A program made the translations under genes and the position numbers. Below, in pieces: positions 36,461-46,023 of a stretch of 64,000 nt of DNA. The stretch comes from Kiritimatiellales bacterium (GTDB lineage Bacteria > Verrucomicrobiota > Kiritimatiellia > Kiritimatiellales > Pontiellaceae). Each line of letters opens with the position of its first letter. Within the stretch, counting starts at the first letter, position 1. The stretch is taken from contig QKAU01000014.1 of NCBI GenBank assembly GCA_003246265.1, positions 27,699-91,698 on the forward strand. Direction: 5' to 3'. The notes under the pieces were generated by a model, which did not search any database, had not been told where the DNA came from, and worked only from the letters and a program-made list of their open reading frames with translations.

Positions 36461-36489
36461 TTGACTCCCCTCCGCCATTCCCCTAGTTT
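36461..36489 (+). promoter_or_regulatory. Sigma-70-type promoter for rpsU
   Basis: TTGACT and TAGTTT are separated by 17 bp in an otherwise GC-rich gap, ending about 50 bp before the S21 start. This is good housekeeping-promoter geometry. Confidence 0.65.
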
Positions 36490-36540
36490 CACGCCCTTGT
36501 TTTTTGCACCCTGAATGATTTGGGGGAGGTGAAACCCGAT

Positions 36541-36723
36541 ATGGCACAAGAGACCTGCGAAGTAAAAGTACGCCGTGGCGAGAGCATCGACCGCGCCCTG
36601 CGCCGCCTCAAGAAGGCGCTGGACAAGGAAGGCATCCTCAAGACCATGCGCGCCAAGCGGCATTTCGAAAAGCCGAGCGAAAAGAAGAAGCGCCTGGCCA
36701 ACAGCCGTCGCGGACGCCGCTGA
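36541..36723 (+). CDS. rpsU: 30S ribosomal protein S21
   Basis: 60 aa, basic, from ATG 36541 with a strong GGGGGAGG upstream. The ORF-track start seven codons earlier would place that SD inside the gene. The segment [20 protein letters not shown] and the Arg/Lys-rich tail [15 protein letters not shown] are diagnostic. S21 assists translation initiation on the 30S platform. It is a monocistronic unit with its own promoter and a strong terminator. Confidence 0.96.
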   Translation: MAQETCEVKVRRGESIDRALRRLKKALDKEGILKTMRAKRHFEKPSEKKKRLANSRRGRR

Positions 36724-36746
36724 TTCCACGATCCTTGGAATCGCTC

Positions 36747-36780
36747 AGGCCCCCGTCCAAGCGGGGGCCTTTTTTTTTCT
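36747..36780 (+). terminator. Intrinsic terminator after rpsU
   Basis: AGGCCCCCG and CGGGGGCCT pair around a 6-nt loop, followed by nine or more T. It sits 24 bases past the S21 stop and also faces the 3' end of the convergent oadB gene. Confidence 0.93.
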
Positions 36781-36836
36781 CGGCACGAAAAAAGGGCCGC
36801 CCGAGGCGACCCTTCCCGAACGAGGCGCGATGCGGC

Positions 36837-38336
36837 CTACCCGCAGAGCGCAAGCAGCACACCGGCGGCCACCGCCGAGCCGATCACGCCGGCCACATTG
36901 GGCCCCATGGCGTGCATGAGCAGGAAGTTGTGCGGGTTGGATTCCAACCCCACCTTGTTGGATACGCGCGCAGCCATCGGAACGGCCGAGACGCCGGCGG
37001 AACCGATCAGCGGGTTGATCTGCTCCTTGCTGAGCTTGTTCATCAGCTTCGCCAGCAGCACGCCGCCGGCGGTGCCGATGCAGAACGCCAGCAATCCAAG
37101 CACAAGGATGCCCAACGTGTTGGCGTTCAGGAACTTCTCGGCCGCCAGCTTGGAACCGACCGCCAGGCCCAGCATGATGGTCACGATGTTGATCAGCGCG
37201 TTTTCCATGGTGCTCGACAGGCGTTCCACGACCCCGCACTCCTTCGCGAGATTGCCAAGCATCAGCATCCCGATCAGGGGCGTGGCGGAGGGCAGCAGCA
37301 GGATGCAGAGGATCAGCACCAGCAGCGGGAAGATGATCTTTTCCTGCTTGCTGACATGGCGCAGCTGCTTCATTTCGATGGCCCGCTCGGCCTTCGTGGT
37401 CAGGGCCCGCATGATCGGGGGCTGGATGATCGGCACGAGCGCCATGTAGGAGTAGGCCGCCACGGCCACTGCGCCGAGCAGGTTCGGCGAAAGGCGCGAG
37501 GTCAGGAAGATCGAGGTCGGTCCATCGGCGCCGCCGATGATGCCTATCGAGGCCGCGTCCTTGAGGTCGAAGTCGATAACGCCGCCGGTCAGGTGCGTCA
37601 GGGCCAGCGCCCCGAGCAGGGCGAAGAAGATGCCGAGCTGGGCGGCACCGCCGAGCAGGGCCGTCTTGGGATTCGCCAGCAGCGGCCCGAAGTCGGTCAT
37701 CGCTCCCACGCCCATGAAGATGAGCAGCGGGAAGACGCCGGACTGCACGCCGATGGTGTAGAAGTAGTAGAGGAATCCGCCCGGCTGGCCGGGGATCGGT
37801 CCATCCGCGATGCCGGCGACCGGAATGTTGGTCAGGATCGCGCCGAAACCGATCGGTAGCAGCAGCAGCGGTTCGAACCCCTTGGCAATGGCCAGATAGA
37901 TCAGGCCCAGGCCGACAAGAATCATGACGAATTGCCCCGCCCCTTCGGGCAGCAGGCCCTTGTGGTGGGCCGCGCCGTTGGCGAGTTCGTCCTGATAGGC
38001 GGCTTCCAGCGATGCGACGACGGCCTGGTCGGCCCCCATCCGCTGCGCCAGGTCGATGTTCTTGCGTGCCGACTCCATATGGCCGGCACTGGTTTCCGCT
38101 TCGGCGGTCTGGATGGCCGCGGCCAGCAGTTCCGCCGATTTTTCGGCCGGGGTCTTCGGATGGATGAACCGGTAGATGCCGGTCTCCTTCCAGAGCTTGC
38201 GGAAGCCCTGCCCGATGGAAATGCCCTGCTTCGCGGCCTCGGGGGCCCCGGCGTCGCCGGCAGGCTCGTCGGCGCGAGCCGAAAGCCCTCCGAGCAGCGC
38301 GGCGGCCACGCAGGCGATGGTGATGAATTTCTTCAT
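36837..38336 (-). CDS. oadB: Sodium-translocating oxaloacetate decarboxylase beta subunit with N-terminal extension
   Basis: 499 aa from ATG 38336 (MKKFITIA), chosen because GGAG lies 9 nt upstream; the ATG at 38351 has its SD touching the codon. The C-terminal ~370 residues are the OadB/GcdB carrier: [53 protein letters not shown] and [16 protein letters not shown]. It couples decarboxylation of the biotin-bound carboxyl group to sodium export. Ahead of it lies an unusual ~125-residue extension with a cleavable-looking signal and a helical segment. It follows oadA by 26 bp. Confidence 0.92.
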   Translation of the reverse strand: MKKFITIACVAAALLGGLSARADEPAGDAGAPEAAKQGISIGQGFRKLWKETGIYRFIHPKTPAEKSAELLAAAIQTAEAETSAGHMESARKNIDLAQRMGADQAVVASLEAAYQDELANGAAHHKGLLPEGAGQFVMILVGLGLIYLAIAKGFEPLLLLPIGFGAILTNIPVAGIADGPIPGQPGGFLYYFYTIGVQSGVFPLLIFMGVGAMTDFGPLLANPKTALLGGAAQLGIFFALLGALALTHLTGGVIDFDLKDAASIGIIGGADGPTSIFLTSRLSPNLLGAVAVAAYSYMALVPIIQPPIMRALTTKAERAIEMKQLRHVSKQEKIIFPLLVLILCILLLPSATPLIGMLMLGNLAKECGVVERLSSTMENALINIVTIMLGLAVGSKLAAEKFLNANTLGILVLGLLAFCIGTAGGVLLAKLMNKLSKEQINPLIGSAGVSAVPMAARVSNKVGLESNPHNFLLMHAMGPNVAGVIGSAVAAGVLLALCG

Positions 38337-38362
38337 GTCTGGAATCTCCATCCTTTTCCGCG

Positions 38363-40180
38363 TTAGTTGATGGAAGCCATCGGCTGGCCGGCAGTGACCT
38401 GCTCGCCGCTATCGACCGCGATCGAAGAGATCGTGCCGGAGGCGGAGGCCTTGACTTCGATCTCCATCTTCATGGCCTCGACCACGAAGAGGACGTCGCC
38501 GCTGTTGACGTGGTCGCCGAGTTGCACGTTGATGCGCACCACCTTGGCGTTCATCGGGGCCTTGACCTCGATCGAATCCGCGGAAGCATGGGCTACCGTG
38601 GCGGTACCCGAGGTTTCCGTGCCGTCGGCCAGCGCGATATCGTAGGACTTGCCGTTGACGGAGGCCTTGTCGCCCTTCACCTCGACGGCGAACTTCTTGC
38701 CGTTGACGGTGACCGTATAGGCGCCATCGCCGCCAGCCGTGGCGGCGGGAGCGGCTTCCGCAGGCTTGCGGGCATCCTTGCGTACGCCGTTGATCTTGGC
38801 CTTGCCCAGCAGGAAGTCGATGCCCTTCTGAGCGCAGCAGGCAGCGATGAAGACGTTCTCATCGGAGTGGTCGGCAATGCCGGCATCCGTGAGCATCTTC
38901 TTGGCGGCATCGACGCCCTTCTTGGGGTTCTTGTCGTTGAGGTCCACCGGATTCTCGGTGGTGGGCTTGAGCTCCATCTTCTCGGAGCAGATCTTCACGA
39001 TCTCCGGATCGGGGGCGACCGGAGTCTTGCCGAAGTAGCCCAGCACCATCTTGCCGTAGCCCTCGGCGATCTTTTCCCACGGGCCGAACATGACGTTGTT
39101 GAAGGCCTGCTGGAAGTAGAACTGCGAAACCGGCGTCACGGAGGTGCCGAAGCCGCCGCGGCGGACCACTTCGCCCATGGCCTTGATGCAATCCTCGTAC
39201 TTGTCCATGATGTTGTTGTCGCGCATCATCTGCGTGTTGGCGGTCAGTGCGCCACCGGGCATCGGCGACCACGGGATCATCGGCTCGACGGCCAGGGCTT
39301 CCGGCGGGACGAAGTAGTCGGCCATGCAATCCTTGAAGACGGTGGCGGCGTGCATCATCTTGTCGATGTCGACGTCGAGCTCGTAGTCTTCGCCGCGCAG
39401 GGCGTGCCACAGGGTGGCGACGTCGGGCTGGCAGGTGCCGCCCGAGGCCGGGGCGAGCGAGCAGTCGACCTGGTCTGCGCCGGCCTTGATGGCGGCGATG
39501 TAGCCTACGGTCCCTACGCCGGCGGTCTCGTGCGAGTGGAAGACGATCTTGCAGTCGGCCGGGAGCATCTTGCGCGCCATGGCGATGGTGTCGTACACCT
39601 TCTTGGGCGTGGAGGTGCCGGAGGCGTCCTTGAAGCAGACGCTATCGAAGGGGATGCCGGCATCGAGGATGCCCTGCAGGGTCTTCTGGTAGAAGGCGAC
39701 GTCGTGCGCGCCGGTGCAGCCGGGCGGCAGTTCCATCATGGTCACCACGACTTCATGCTTCAGGCCGTGGGCCTTGATCGACCGGCCCGAGTCGATGAGG
39801 TTCTGGACGTCGTTGAGCGCGTCGAAGTTGCGGATGGTGGTGATGCCATGCTTCTTGAAGAGCTTGGCGTGCAGGTCGATGATGTCGCGGGACTGGGAGT
39901 CGAGGCCGACGACGTTGATGCCGCGGGCAAGGGTCTGCAGGTCGGCATCGGGACCGGCGGTGGCGCGGAACTTGTCCATCATGTCGAACGCCGACTCGTT
40001 GCAGTAGAAGAAGGGAGCCTGGAAGCGGGCGCCGCCGCCGGCTTCGAAGTGGGTCTGCCCCGCCTCGACGCAGGCCTTCACGGCGGGAAGGAAGTCTTCG
40101 GTCAGTACGCGCGCGCCGTAGACCGACTGGAAGCCGTCGCGGAACGCGGTGTTCATGATATGGATGGTTTTCTTGGCCAC
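38363..40180 (-). CDS. oadA: Oxaloacetate decarboxylase alpha subunit (carboxyltransferase plus biotinyl domain)
   Basis: 605 aa from a GTG start with AGGAG at ~7 nt. Residues 1-~300 are the carboxyltransferase TIM barrel, with FRDGFQS holding the metal-ligand Asp, the active-site Lys in VCFKDASG and the metal-binding HSHETAG. A conserved PYC_OADA domain follows to ~470. After an Ala/Pro-rich linker the C-terminal biotinyl domain carries VEAMKMEI, the Lys lying about 34 residues from the end. It transfers the carboxyl group of oxaloacetate (or a related acid) to biotin for decarboxylation by OadB. The first motif reads MNTAFRDG, not the common DTTLRD. A related decarboxylase substrate such as methylmalonyl-CoA is less likely. 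Confidence 0.92.
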   Translation of the reverse strand: MAKKTIHIMNTAFRDGFQSVYGARVLTEDFLPAVKACVEAGQTHFEAGGGARFQAPFFYCNESAFDMMDKFRATAGPDADLQTLARGINVVGLDSQSRDIIDLHAKLFKKHGITTIRNFDALNDVQNLIDSGRSIKAHGLKHEVVVTMMELPPGCTGAHDVAFYQKTLQGILDAGIPFDSVCFKDASGTSTPKKVYDTIAMARKMLPADCKIVFHSHETAGVGTVGYIAAIKAGADQVDCSLAPASGGTCQPDVATLWHALRGEDYELDVDIDKMMHAATVFKDCMADYFVPPEALAVEPMIPWSPMPGGALTANTQMMRDNNIMDKYEDCIKAMGEVVRRGGFGTSVTPVSQFYFQQAFNNVMFGPWEKIAEGYGKMVLGYFGKTPVAPDPEIVKICSEKMELKPTTENPVDLNDKNPKKGVDAAKKMLTDAGIADHSDENVFIAACCAQKGIDFLLGKAKINGVRKDARKPAEAAPAATAGGDGAYTVTVNGKKFAVEVKGDKASVNGKSYDIALADGTETSGTATVAHASADSIEVKAPMNAKVVRINVQLGDHVNSGDVLFVVEAMKMEIEVKASASGTISSIAVDSGEQVTAGQPMASIN

Positions 40181-40217
40181 GATGATTCTCCTGGTTGGTT
40201 AAAAAAAGGGGGGATGC

Positions 40218-40445
40218 CTAGCCGCGCTTCGCCTTGATCGTCGCGAGCGCAACGGCGATTTCAGCCAGCGGGTCCGCGACCGCCTTGGCCTTGGGTGCGG
40301 GCTTGGTTTCCTCGGGGAAGAGGTGGGCGAACTTGCGGAAGAACGCCGCCGTGGCGTTCATGGACTGGATCATCAGGACGAGGAATGCGAATACGGTTGC
40401 CATGCCGATGACCATCAGGACAACCCCTTGCATCAAAAGTTCCAT
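40218..40445 (-). CDS. oadG: Oxaloacetate decarboxylase gamma-type small membrane subunit
   Basis: 75 aa with AAGGAGA upstream. One N-terminal membrane helix (VVLMVIGMATVFAFLVLMIQSM) and a charged, Ala/Lys-rich cytoplasmic tail match OadG. This subunit anchors the alpha subunit to the beta carrier. It is the first gene of the oadG-oadA-oadB set, with 37 bp before oadA. Confidence 0.85.
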   Translation of the reverse strand: MELLMQGVVLMVIGMATVFAFLVLMIQSMNATAAFFRKFAHLFPEETKPAPKAKAVADPLAEIAVALATIKAKRG

Positions 40446-40564
40446 CTTTCAATGTCTCCTTGGATTGGTAAAATGAGCGGCTTGTATAGGGAATTTGACT
40501 GGGTATGACTAGTGAAAAAGCCCATTTTTATTGGCCGAACGAAATGAAACACGATCTCAACAGC

Positions 40565-41302
40565 ATGAATCCCCCCATCGGCTTCCACGTGGAGTGGCAG
40601 GAGCGGCTGGCGTCGACCAACGCCCATCTCAAGGAGCGTTTCCGAAGCGATGCCGAACTGCCGAGCGGCACCCTTGTGGCGGTACGCGAACAGACCGCCG
40701 GACGGGGCAGGCAGGCGCGCCGCTGGCTGTCCGCCCGCGACACCGACCTTTGCTTCTCCTTCTATCTCGGGACCGGCGCACCCATGGCGCAGATCCCCTC
40801 GCTGACCATGGCCGCCGCCCTGGCGGCCACCGATTTCCTGCGGGCCTCGGGAATCGGGGCCGCCCCCAAGTGGCCGAACGACGTGCTGGTCGGAGAGAAG
40901 AAGATCTGCGGCATCCTTTCCGAGCGGGTCGAGCAGGCCGGCCGCGCGGGCGTCATTGTGGGGATCGGCCTCAACGTCAACATGGACCGGGAACAGGCGC
41001 GGGCCATCGACCGCCCCGCCACCTCGATGCTGATCGAAGCTGGCGCGCCGCGCCGCCTGACCGAGGCCCTCGACGAACTCCTGCCCCATCTGGCGCACTG
41101 GATAGATGCCTGGAGCGAGGGGGGCTTTGCGGCATTTCGCAAGGAATGGACCGAACGGGCGGGCCCCATCGGCAAACCGCTTGCGGTGCACGACGGCGAC
41201 CAGTTGAAGCGCGGCACCCTGGCCGGGTTTGGCGACCACGGCGAGCTGCTGCTGATGACCGGCGCGGGCCTGGAGACCATCTGGTCCGGGGAGGTCGCAT
41301 GA
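40565..41302 (+). CDS. birA: Biotin--protein ligase (BirA catalytic type, no DNA-binding domain)
   Basis: 245 aa from the third in-frame ATG (40565). Homology begins at FHVEWQERLASTNAHL, and starts at 40505 and 40544 lack an SD too. The ligase signature GRGRQARRW (biotinyl-AMP loop) and KWPNDVLVGEKKICGIL are clear, and a C-terminal SH3-like cap ends GLETIWSGEV. With no N-terminal helix-turn-helix it is a monofunctional ligase. It is divergent from the oad genes, whose alpha subunit needs biotin on its AMKM lysine. The next gene overlaps by ATGA. Confidence 0.9.
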   Translation: MNPPIGFHVEWQERLASTNAHLKERFRSDAELPSGTLVAVREQTAGRGRQARRWLSARDTDLCFSFYLGTGAPMAQIPSLTMAAALAATDFLRASGIGAAPKWPNDVLVGEKKICGILSERVEQAGRAGVIVGIGLNVNMDREQARAIDRPATSMLIEAGAPRRLTEALDELLPHLAHWIDAWSEGGFAAFRKEWTERAGPIGKPLAVHDGDQLKRGTLAGFGDHGELLLMTGAGLETIWSGEVA

Positions 41303-41757
41303 AGCGCCTGGCCCCAGCGTTCGTATTGCTTCCCATCGCGCTGCTAGCGGGTGGTTGCGCCACGGGAGGGAAGCACTACCGGATCCCGCGCGACCAGAAG
41401 CCCGAAATCGTGAAGCTGGAGACCACCGGCTACTGCAAGTGCGGCAAGTGCTGCGGCTGGAAGCGGAACTGGAAGCTGCAGCCCGTCGTGGCCTACGGCC
41501 CGAACAAGGGGCGGCCCAAGGAGGTAGGCATCACTGCGGCGGGCACGGTCGCCGACTGGGGCACGATTGCCGCCGATACCACCCATTATCCCTTCGGAAC
41601 CATCATGTATGTTCCGGACTATGGATGGGGCCGTGTCGAGGATATCGGCGGAGCGATCCAGGGCATGCGCATCGACCTCTATTTTCCCTCGCACCGGCAG
41701 GCGTTGGAATGGGGCCGGGAGTGGAAGCAGGTCAAGGTCTGGAAACCGCGGAAGTGA
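41299..41757 (+). CDS. 3D-domain lipoprotein
   Basis: 152 aa from ATG 41299, overlapping the ligase stop. The N-terminus ends in LLAGGC, a lipobox, so it is probably a lipoprotein. The C-terminal half carries the three-aspartate pattern of the 3D fold (a double-psi beta-barrel as in lytic transglycosylases MltA/RlpA-like): AADTTHYPFGT, GRVEDIGGA and MRIDLYFPS. A CKCGKCCGW cluster precedes it. It may bind or cut cell-wall glycan. Its last 26 bases overlap the convergent membrane-protein gene. Confidence 0.78.
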   Translation: MKRLAPAFVLLPIALLAGGCATGGKHYRIPRDQKPEIVKLETTGYCKCGKCCGWKRNWKLQPVVAYGPNKGRPKEVGITAAGTVADWGTIAADTTHYPFGTIMYVPDYGWGRVEDIGGAIQGMRIDLYFPSHRQALEWGREWKQVKVWKPRK

Positions 41758-42424
41758 TCTGCAGCCGGGTCTCGGGTAGGTGCCGGTCGATGTGGTTCAT
41801 GAAGGCATGGACCAGCGTGATCGAACCCGCCATTTCGAGCGACTCCTCCGCCAGGATCTCGAGCTGCCAGGCCCATTCGCCCAAGGCCATGCGGGTCACC
41901 ACCCACCCCACGATTTCGCATCCGATCCCTCCGCCGACGAACAGCGATGAACCCAGCGCGGTCAGCATGCGGGTATCGCCCGGGAGCGACCACCAGAAGC
42001 GGGCGTACAGGGCCACCAGGACCGCGATGGCCAGTCCGTATGGGAGCACCCAGGCAAAGCCGTAGAGATGCAGTCCGCCCAGCATGCCGTGCACCACCCA
42101 GGCGATGCGCTCATGGAAGGAGAGCAGCTCGTCCGCACCGAGGTAGGCGAAAAGGGCGGTCCAGCCGAGCCACTTCCGGCCGCTGCGCCGGTCGGTGTCG
42201 GCCCTGCCGATGAACCAGAGGAGGCAGGCGCTGATCCACAGCAGCACCGTGGAGTAGACGGCCGCGAAGTTCATTTCGTCGTCCATGTTGAGCAGATGGA
42301 TCGGCTCGTCCCGCCAACCCAGCGCGACCGGCAGGAAGCTGGCCACGTGCATCGCCACGACCAACATTGTGAGGCCGACCAGGGTCTTGGCCACCTGCTT
42401 GGGAACAATTGCGATCTCTTTCAT
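41732..42424 (-). CDS. Polytopic membrane protein of unknown function
   Basis: 230 aa from ATG 42424, where AGGAG precedes the codon; the ORF-track start adds a hydrophilic leader without an SD. About six membrane helices can be seen, starting VAKTLVGLTMLVVAMHVASFL and ending near VGGGIGCEIVGWVVTRM. Conserved-looking acidic and His residues lie in loops (GADELLSFHERIAW, EILAEESLEM). I do not recognise the family. The gene is convergent with the 3D-domain lipoprotein gene and divergent from rbfA. Confidence 0.6.
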   Translation of the reverse strand: MKEIAIVPKQVAKTLVGLTMLVVAMHVASFLPVALGWRDEPIHLLNMDDEMNFAAVYSTVLLWISACLLWFIGRADTDRRSGRKWLGWTALFAYLGADELLSFHERIAWVVHGMLGGLHLYGFAWVLPYGLAIAVLVALYARFWWSLPGDTRMLTALGSSLFVGGGIGCEIVGWVVTRMALGEWAWQLEILAEESLEMAGSITLVHAFMNHIDRHLPETRLQITSAVSRP

Positions 42425-42601
42425 CGATCTCCTAACCGGTTGCATATCCATTAAACCCGAATTTTGCGATCGGCAAACATTAATCGAACATTTCAACCCG
42501 GCCCTGCCGGGGCGCGCCGGCACGGGACAAAATTTCAGCTGTTTTTTTTCGGATTTTCGCGGCCCTGCGCCTATAGTAGGCCGCTTTTCGAGGACAATGC
42601 C

Positions 42602-42997
42602 ATGGGAACGCCACGCCTGGTCAGGGTGAACGAGCTGCTGAAGCGCGAAATCGCCGAAGACCTCTACCGCAATTTTTCAATGTCCGACTTCGACGCCTCC
42701 GCGTTGACGGTCACGCGCGTCGAGTGCGCGCCCGACCTGCGCGACGCCAACGTCTTTGTCTCGGTCTTCGGACACGAGGAGGAGCGCGGCCGGATGATCG
42801 GCTACCTCAACCGCCACCGGCAGGAGATCGTGCGCCTGATGGTCAAGCGCGTGAAGCTCAAATATACCCCGCGTCTCCATTTCCTGCTCGACGAATCGAT
42901 CGAGGGCGGTGACCGCATCCTCGCGATCCTCTCCGAAATGGAACGCGAACATCCCGAAACCTTCAAGAACGACGATCAGAACAATGAGCGCCCGTAG
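42602..42997 (+). CDS. rbfA: Ribosome-binding factor A
   Basis: 131 aa from ATG 42602 (MGTPRLVRVNELLKREIAE); the ORF-track start is too long. The KH-type fold shows LTVTRVECAPDLRDANVFVSVFG and the late YTPRLHFLLDESIEGGDRI, typical of RbfA. It matures 16S rRNA on the 30S subunit. It overlaps truB by 14 bp, forming the rbfA-truB-ribF part of the usual nusA-infB operon, though nusA and infB are absent here. Confidence 0.93.
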   Translation: MGTPRLVRVNELLKREIAEDLYRNFSMSDFDASALTVTRVECAPDLRDANVFVSVFGHEEERGRMIGYLNRHRQEIVRLMVKRVKLKYTPRLHFLLDESIEGGDRILAILSEMEREHPETFKNDDQNNERP

Positions 42998-43712
42998 ACG
43001 CCGCGAACCCGATCCCTACGACGGCCTCCTGCTCGTCGACAAGCCCGCCGAATGGACCTCGAACGACGTCGTTGTCAAGGTCCGCAACCATTTCCGCCTC
43101 TCCAAGGTCGGCCATGGCGGCACGCTCGATCCCATGGCCACCGGCCTGCTCGTGCTGCTCATCGGCAAGGGGACTAAGCTTTCCGAACGGATCATGGCCG
43201 GCGACAAGGTCTACGAGGGAACGATCCGGCTCGGCGTTGCGACCACGACGCAGGACCGCGATGGCGAGGTCGTCGAAACACGGGAGGCCGCCCACGTGAC
43301 CCGCGGCATGGTCGAGGTGGCGATCCAGGCGTTCCTAGGCGACATCGAGCAGGTCCCGCCGATGGTTTCGGCGATCAAGAAGGACGGCGTCCCACTCTAC
43401 AAGCTCGCGCGCAAGGGCCAGGAGATCGAACGCGAATCGCGCAAGATCCATGTCTACGGCTTCGACATCCTCGCATTCGATAATCCGCTGGTCCACTTCC
43501 GCGTCAAATGCACCAAGGGCACCTATGTGCGCACCCTGGCCCACGACCTCGGCATCGCGCTCGGAACCGGGGCATGCCTCGATGCCCTGCGCCGCACCGC
43601 CTCCGGCCCGCTCACGGTTGACAAGGCCTTCCCGCTGGAGGAGATTCTCGCCTGCGACCGGGAGACGGTCTCCCCGAAAATCATCCACCTTGCCAACCTC
43701 ATCGCATCATGA
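42984..43712 (+). CDS. truB: tRNA pseudouridine(55) synthase
   Basis: 242 aa from ATG 42984 (MSARRRREPDPYDGLLLVDK). The catalytic Asp sits in KVGHGGTLDPMATGLL; VPPMVSAIKKDGVPLYKLAR and KCTKGTYVRTLAHDLG follow as in TruB. It makes pseudouridine at position 55 in tRNA. The C-terminal PUA domain is short or missing, as in many bacterial versions. It overlaps rbfA upstream and ribF downstream (ATGA). Confidence 0.94.
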   Translation: MSARRRREPDPYDGLLLVDKPAEWTSNDVVVKVRNHFRLSKVGHGGTLDPMATGLLVLLIGKGTKLSERIMAGDKVYEGTIRLGVATTTQDRDGEVVETREAAHVTRGMVEVAIQAFLGDIEQVPPMVSAIKKDGVPLYKLARKGQEIERESRKIHVYGFDILAFDNPLVHFRVKCTKGTYVRTLAHDLGIALGTGACLDALRRTASGPLTVDKAFPLEEILACDRETVSPKIIHLANLIAS

Positions 43713-44638
43713 AAATCGCCCACGCCCTGGAAGCCTTCGATGGCGGAGCAACGCCGGTGATTCTCGCGGCCGGGTGCTTCGACGGTCTCCACATCGGCCA
43801 TGCCGCCGTCATCCGCATCGCCGTCGAACATGCGCGCGCCACGGACGGCGAAGCCTGGGTCTTCACCTTCGACCCCCACCCCGCCAAGGTACTCAGTCCC
43901 GACCACGCCCCCCCGCTCATCTTCACCACCGGCCAGCAGCTGCGCCATCTCCAAGAGATGGGCGTGGACGGTTGCATCCTGCAGCCCTTCACGCTGGAAT
44001 TCATGAAGCAGGAGCCCGTGGCCTTCTTCGAGCATCTGCATGGCTGCATTCCCGGCCTGGCCGGCATTTCGGTGGGGGCGGACTGGTCGTTCGGCCGCAA
44101 CCGTTCCGGCAACGCCGGGCTGATGGCCCGTCTCTGCGCCGCACGGAACATGTTCTTCTCCGCCCACCCCGCGGTATGCTGGGGGAACGAGCGGGTCTCC
44201 AGCACCCGCATCCGCGAAGCCATACGGCTGGGCCACCTCGCAGATGCCGCCGGCATGCTGGGCCGCCACGTCGGCACCATCGGCACCGTGGTGCACGGAA
44301 GCAAGATCGGGCGGAGCCTCGGCTACCCCACCGCCAACATCGACCCCGAGAACGAAATGCTCCCGCCCCGCGGCATCTATGCCGCCCGGCTCCGCATAGG
44401 GCACCGGCTGCACGACGCGGCCGCCTACATCGGCCATCGCGGCACCTTCCATGAAAACGAGCCGCAGGTGCTGGAAGTCCATCTGCTCGACGGGGAGGGT
44501 TTCGACCTCTACGGCCAGGAGGTCGAGGTCAACTACATCGAATATATCCGCGGCGACCGGGTATTCGAGGATGCCGGAACACTCCAGCGGCAGATCGAAT
44601 CCGACCTCGCGGCCATCCGCGCCATTCTCGCCCGCTAA
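43709..44638 (+). CDS. ribF: Bifunctional riboflavin kinase/FMN adenylyltransferase
   Basis: 309 aa. The N-terminal nucleotidyltransferase domain (1-~180) has AAGCFDGLHIGHAAVI, the HIGH-like motif, and VSSTRIREAI. The C-terminal kinase domain has GSKIGRSLGYPTANID and EVNYIEYIRGDRVFED. It converts riboflavin to FMN and FAD. The start overlaps the truB stop, and no gene follows closely on its transcript. Confidence 0.94.
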   Translation: MKIAHALEAFDGGATPVILAAGCFDGLHIGHAAVIRIAVEHARATDGEAWVFTFDPHPAKVLSPDHAPPLIFTTGQQLRHLQEMGVDGCILQPFTLEFMKQEPVAFFEHLHGCIPGLAGISVGADWSFGRNRSGNAGLMARLCAARNMFFSAHPAVCWGNERVSSTRIREAIRLGHLADAAGMLGRHVGTIGTVVHGSKIGRSLGYPTANIDPENEMLPPRGIYAARLRIGHRLHDAAAYIGHRGTFHENEPQVLEVHLLDGEGFDLYGQEVEVNYIEYIRGDRVFEDAGTLQRQIESDLAAIRAILAR

Positions 44639-44641
44639 AAC

Positions 44642-44670
44642 TTGACGCCGGGGGCGGGTTTGCCTAATTT
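44642..44670 (+). promoter_or_regulatory. Sigma-70-type promoter for purA
   Basis: TTGACG and TAATTT are 17 bp apart, immediately after ribF. The expected start site lies near 44677, leaving a ~65-nt leader before purA. Confidence 0.6.
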
Positions 44671-44683
44671 CCGCACTTCGTTG

Positions 44684-44709
44684 GCCCCCTCCTGCAAGGG
44701 GCTTCTTTT
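44684..44709 (+). terminator. Hairpin plus T-run in the purA leader
   Basis: GCCCC and GGGGC pair around a 9-nt loop, followed by TTCTTTT. It could end ribF transcripts, but it lies downstream of the purA promoter and so may also attenuate purA. Confidence 0.45.
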
Positions 44710-44741
44710 GTGTTCAACCGGCAACGGAATGGATTGACAGC

Positions 44742-46019
44742 ATGGCAAATACGGTTTTGATCGGGTCGCAGTGGGGCGACGAGGGCAAGGGCAAGATCAT
44801 CGACGTGCTCACGGCGAACGCCGACTGGGTCGTCCGCTACCAGGGCGGGAACAACGCCGGCCACACGGTGGAAATCGGCGACCAGAAGTATGTGCTCCAT
44901 CTCACCCCTTCCGGCATCCTGCGCGACGGGTGCAAATGCGTGATCGGGAACGGGCTGGTGGTGGACATCGTCGGCCTCATGGGCGAACTGAAGGATCTGG
45001 TCGCCCGCGGCATCAGCCTCGACGGCCGCCTGTTCATCTCCGACCGCGCCCACATCGTCCTGCAATACCACAAGATGGTCGACGGAGCGAAGGAAGGCAA
45101 AGCCGACGCCGGCAAGAAGATCGGCACCACCCAGCGCGGCATCGGCCCGGCCTACATGGACAAGGCCGATCGTATTGGCCTGCGCCTCGGCGACATTCTG
45201 GAAGTCGACTTCCTCGACATGGTTCGCCAGCAGGCCGAGGACAAGAACGAAATCCTCGTCCGGTTTGGGGCGGAACCGCTGGACATCGATGCATTCCTGC
45301 CGCAGGTGCAGGTGGCGGCCGAATACCTGCGCCCCTTCATTACCGACACCATCCCGTTGCTGCACGAAGCGGTCAGGCGCGGCGATGAGATCCTCTTCGA
45401 AGGGGCCCAGGGCGTCATGCTCGACGTCGACTTCGGCACCTACCCCTTTGTCACCTCGTCCAGCACGGGCGCCGGCGGCGCGCCGGCCGGATCGGGCGTT
45501 CCGCCGAACGCGATCGACCGCGTGATCGGCATCATCAAGGCCTATACCACCCGCGTCGGCGAGGGTCCCTTCCCCACCGAGCTCAAGGACGGGATCGGCG
45601 CGCACATCGCGAAGGTGGGCCACGAGTTCGGAGCCACCACCGGGCGCCCCCGGCGCTGCGGATGGTTCGACGCGGTGATCGCCCGCTACTCGGCCATGGT
45701 CGGCGGCATCAACGAATGGGCGCTGATGAAGCTCGACGTGCTCGACGCCGTGGAGACCATCAAGGTCTGCGTCGCCTACGAATGCGACGGCGAGCGGATC
45801 GACACCGTGCCCGCCAGCATTCGCCGGCTGGAGCGCTGCACCCCCGTCTACGAAGAGTTCAAGGGATGGCAAACCCCCACGACCGGCTGCACCCGCTGGG
45901 AAGAGCTCCCGGAGCAGGCGCAGAAATACGTGAAGTACCTCGAAGGGCTGACCGGGGTAAAGGTCGGCATCCTCTCCGTTGGACCCAAACGCGAAAGCAC
46001 GCTGCTGCTCGACCGCTAA
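44742..46019 (+). CDS. purA: Adenylosuccinate synthetase
   Basis: 425 aa, the standard length. GSQWGDEGKGKIIDVL is the N-terminal GTP/IMP loop with catalytic Asp, followed by GGNNAGHTV with the catalytic His; later GTTQRGIGPAY and TTGRPRRCGWFD complete the set. It joins IMP and aspartate with GTP to form adenylosuccinate in AMP synthesis. It has its own promoter, and uppS begins 5 bases after its stop. Confidence 0.97.
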   Translation: MANTVLIGSQWGDEGKGKIIDVLTANADWVVRYQGGNNAGHTVEIGDQKYVLHLTPSGILRDGCKCVIGNGLVVDIVGLMGELKDLVARGISLDGRLFISDRAHIVLQYHKMVDGAKEGKADAGKKIGTTQRGIGPAYMDKADRIGLRLGDILEVDFLDMVRQQAEDKNEILVRFGAEPLDIDAFLPQVQVAAEYLRPFITDTIPLLHEAVRRGDEILFEGAQGVMLDVDFGTYPFVTSSSTGAGGAPAGSGVPPNAIDRVIGIIKAYTTRVGEGPFPTELKDGIGAHIAKVGHEFGATTGRPRRCGWFDAVIARYSAMVGGINEWALMKLDVLDAVETIKVCVAYECDGERIDTVPASIRRLERCTPVYEEFKGWQTPTTGCTRWEELPEQAQKYVKYLEGLTGVKVGILSVGPKRESTLLLDR

Positions 46020-46023
46020 CCCC

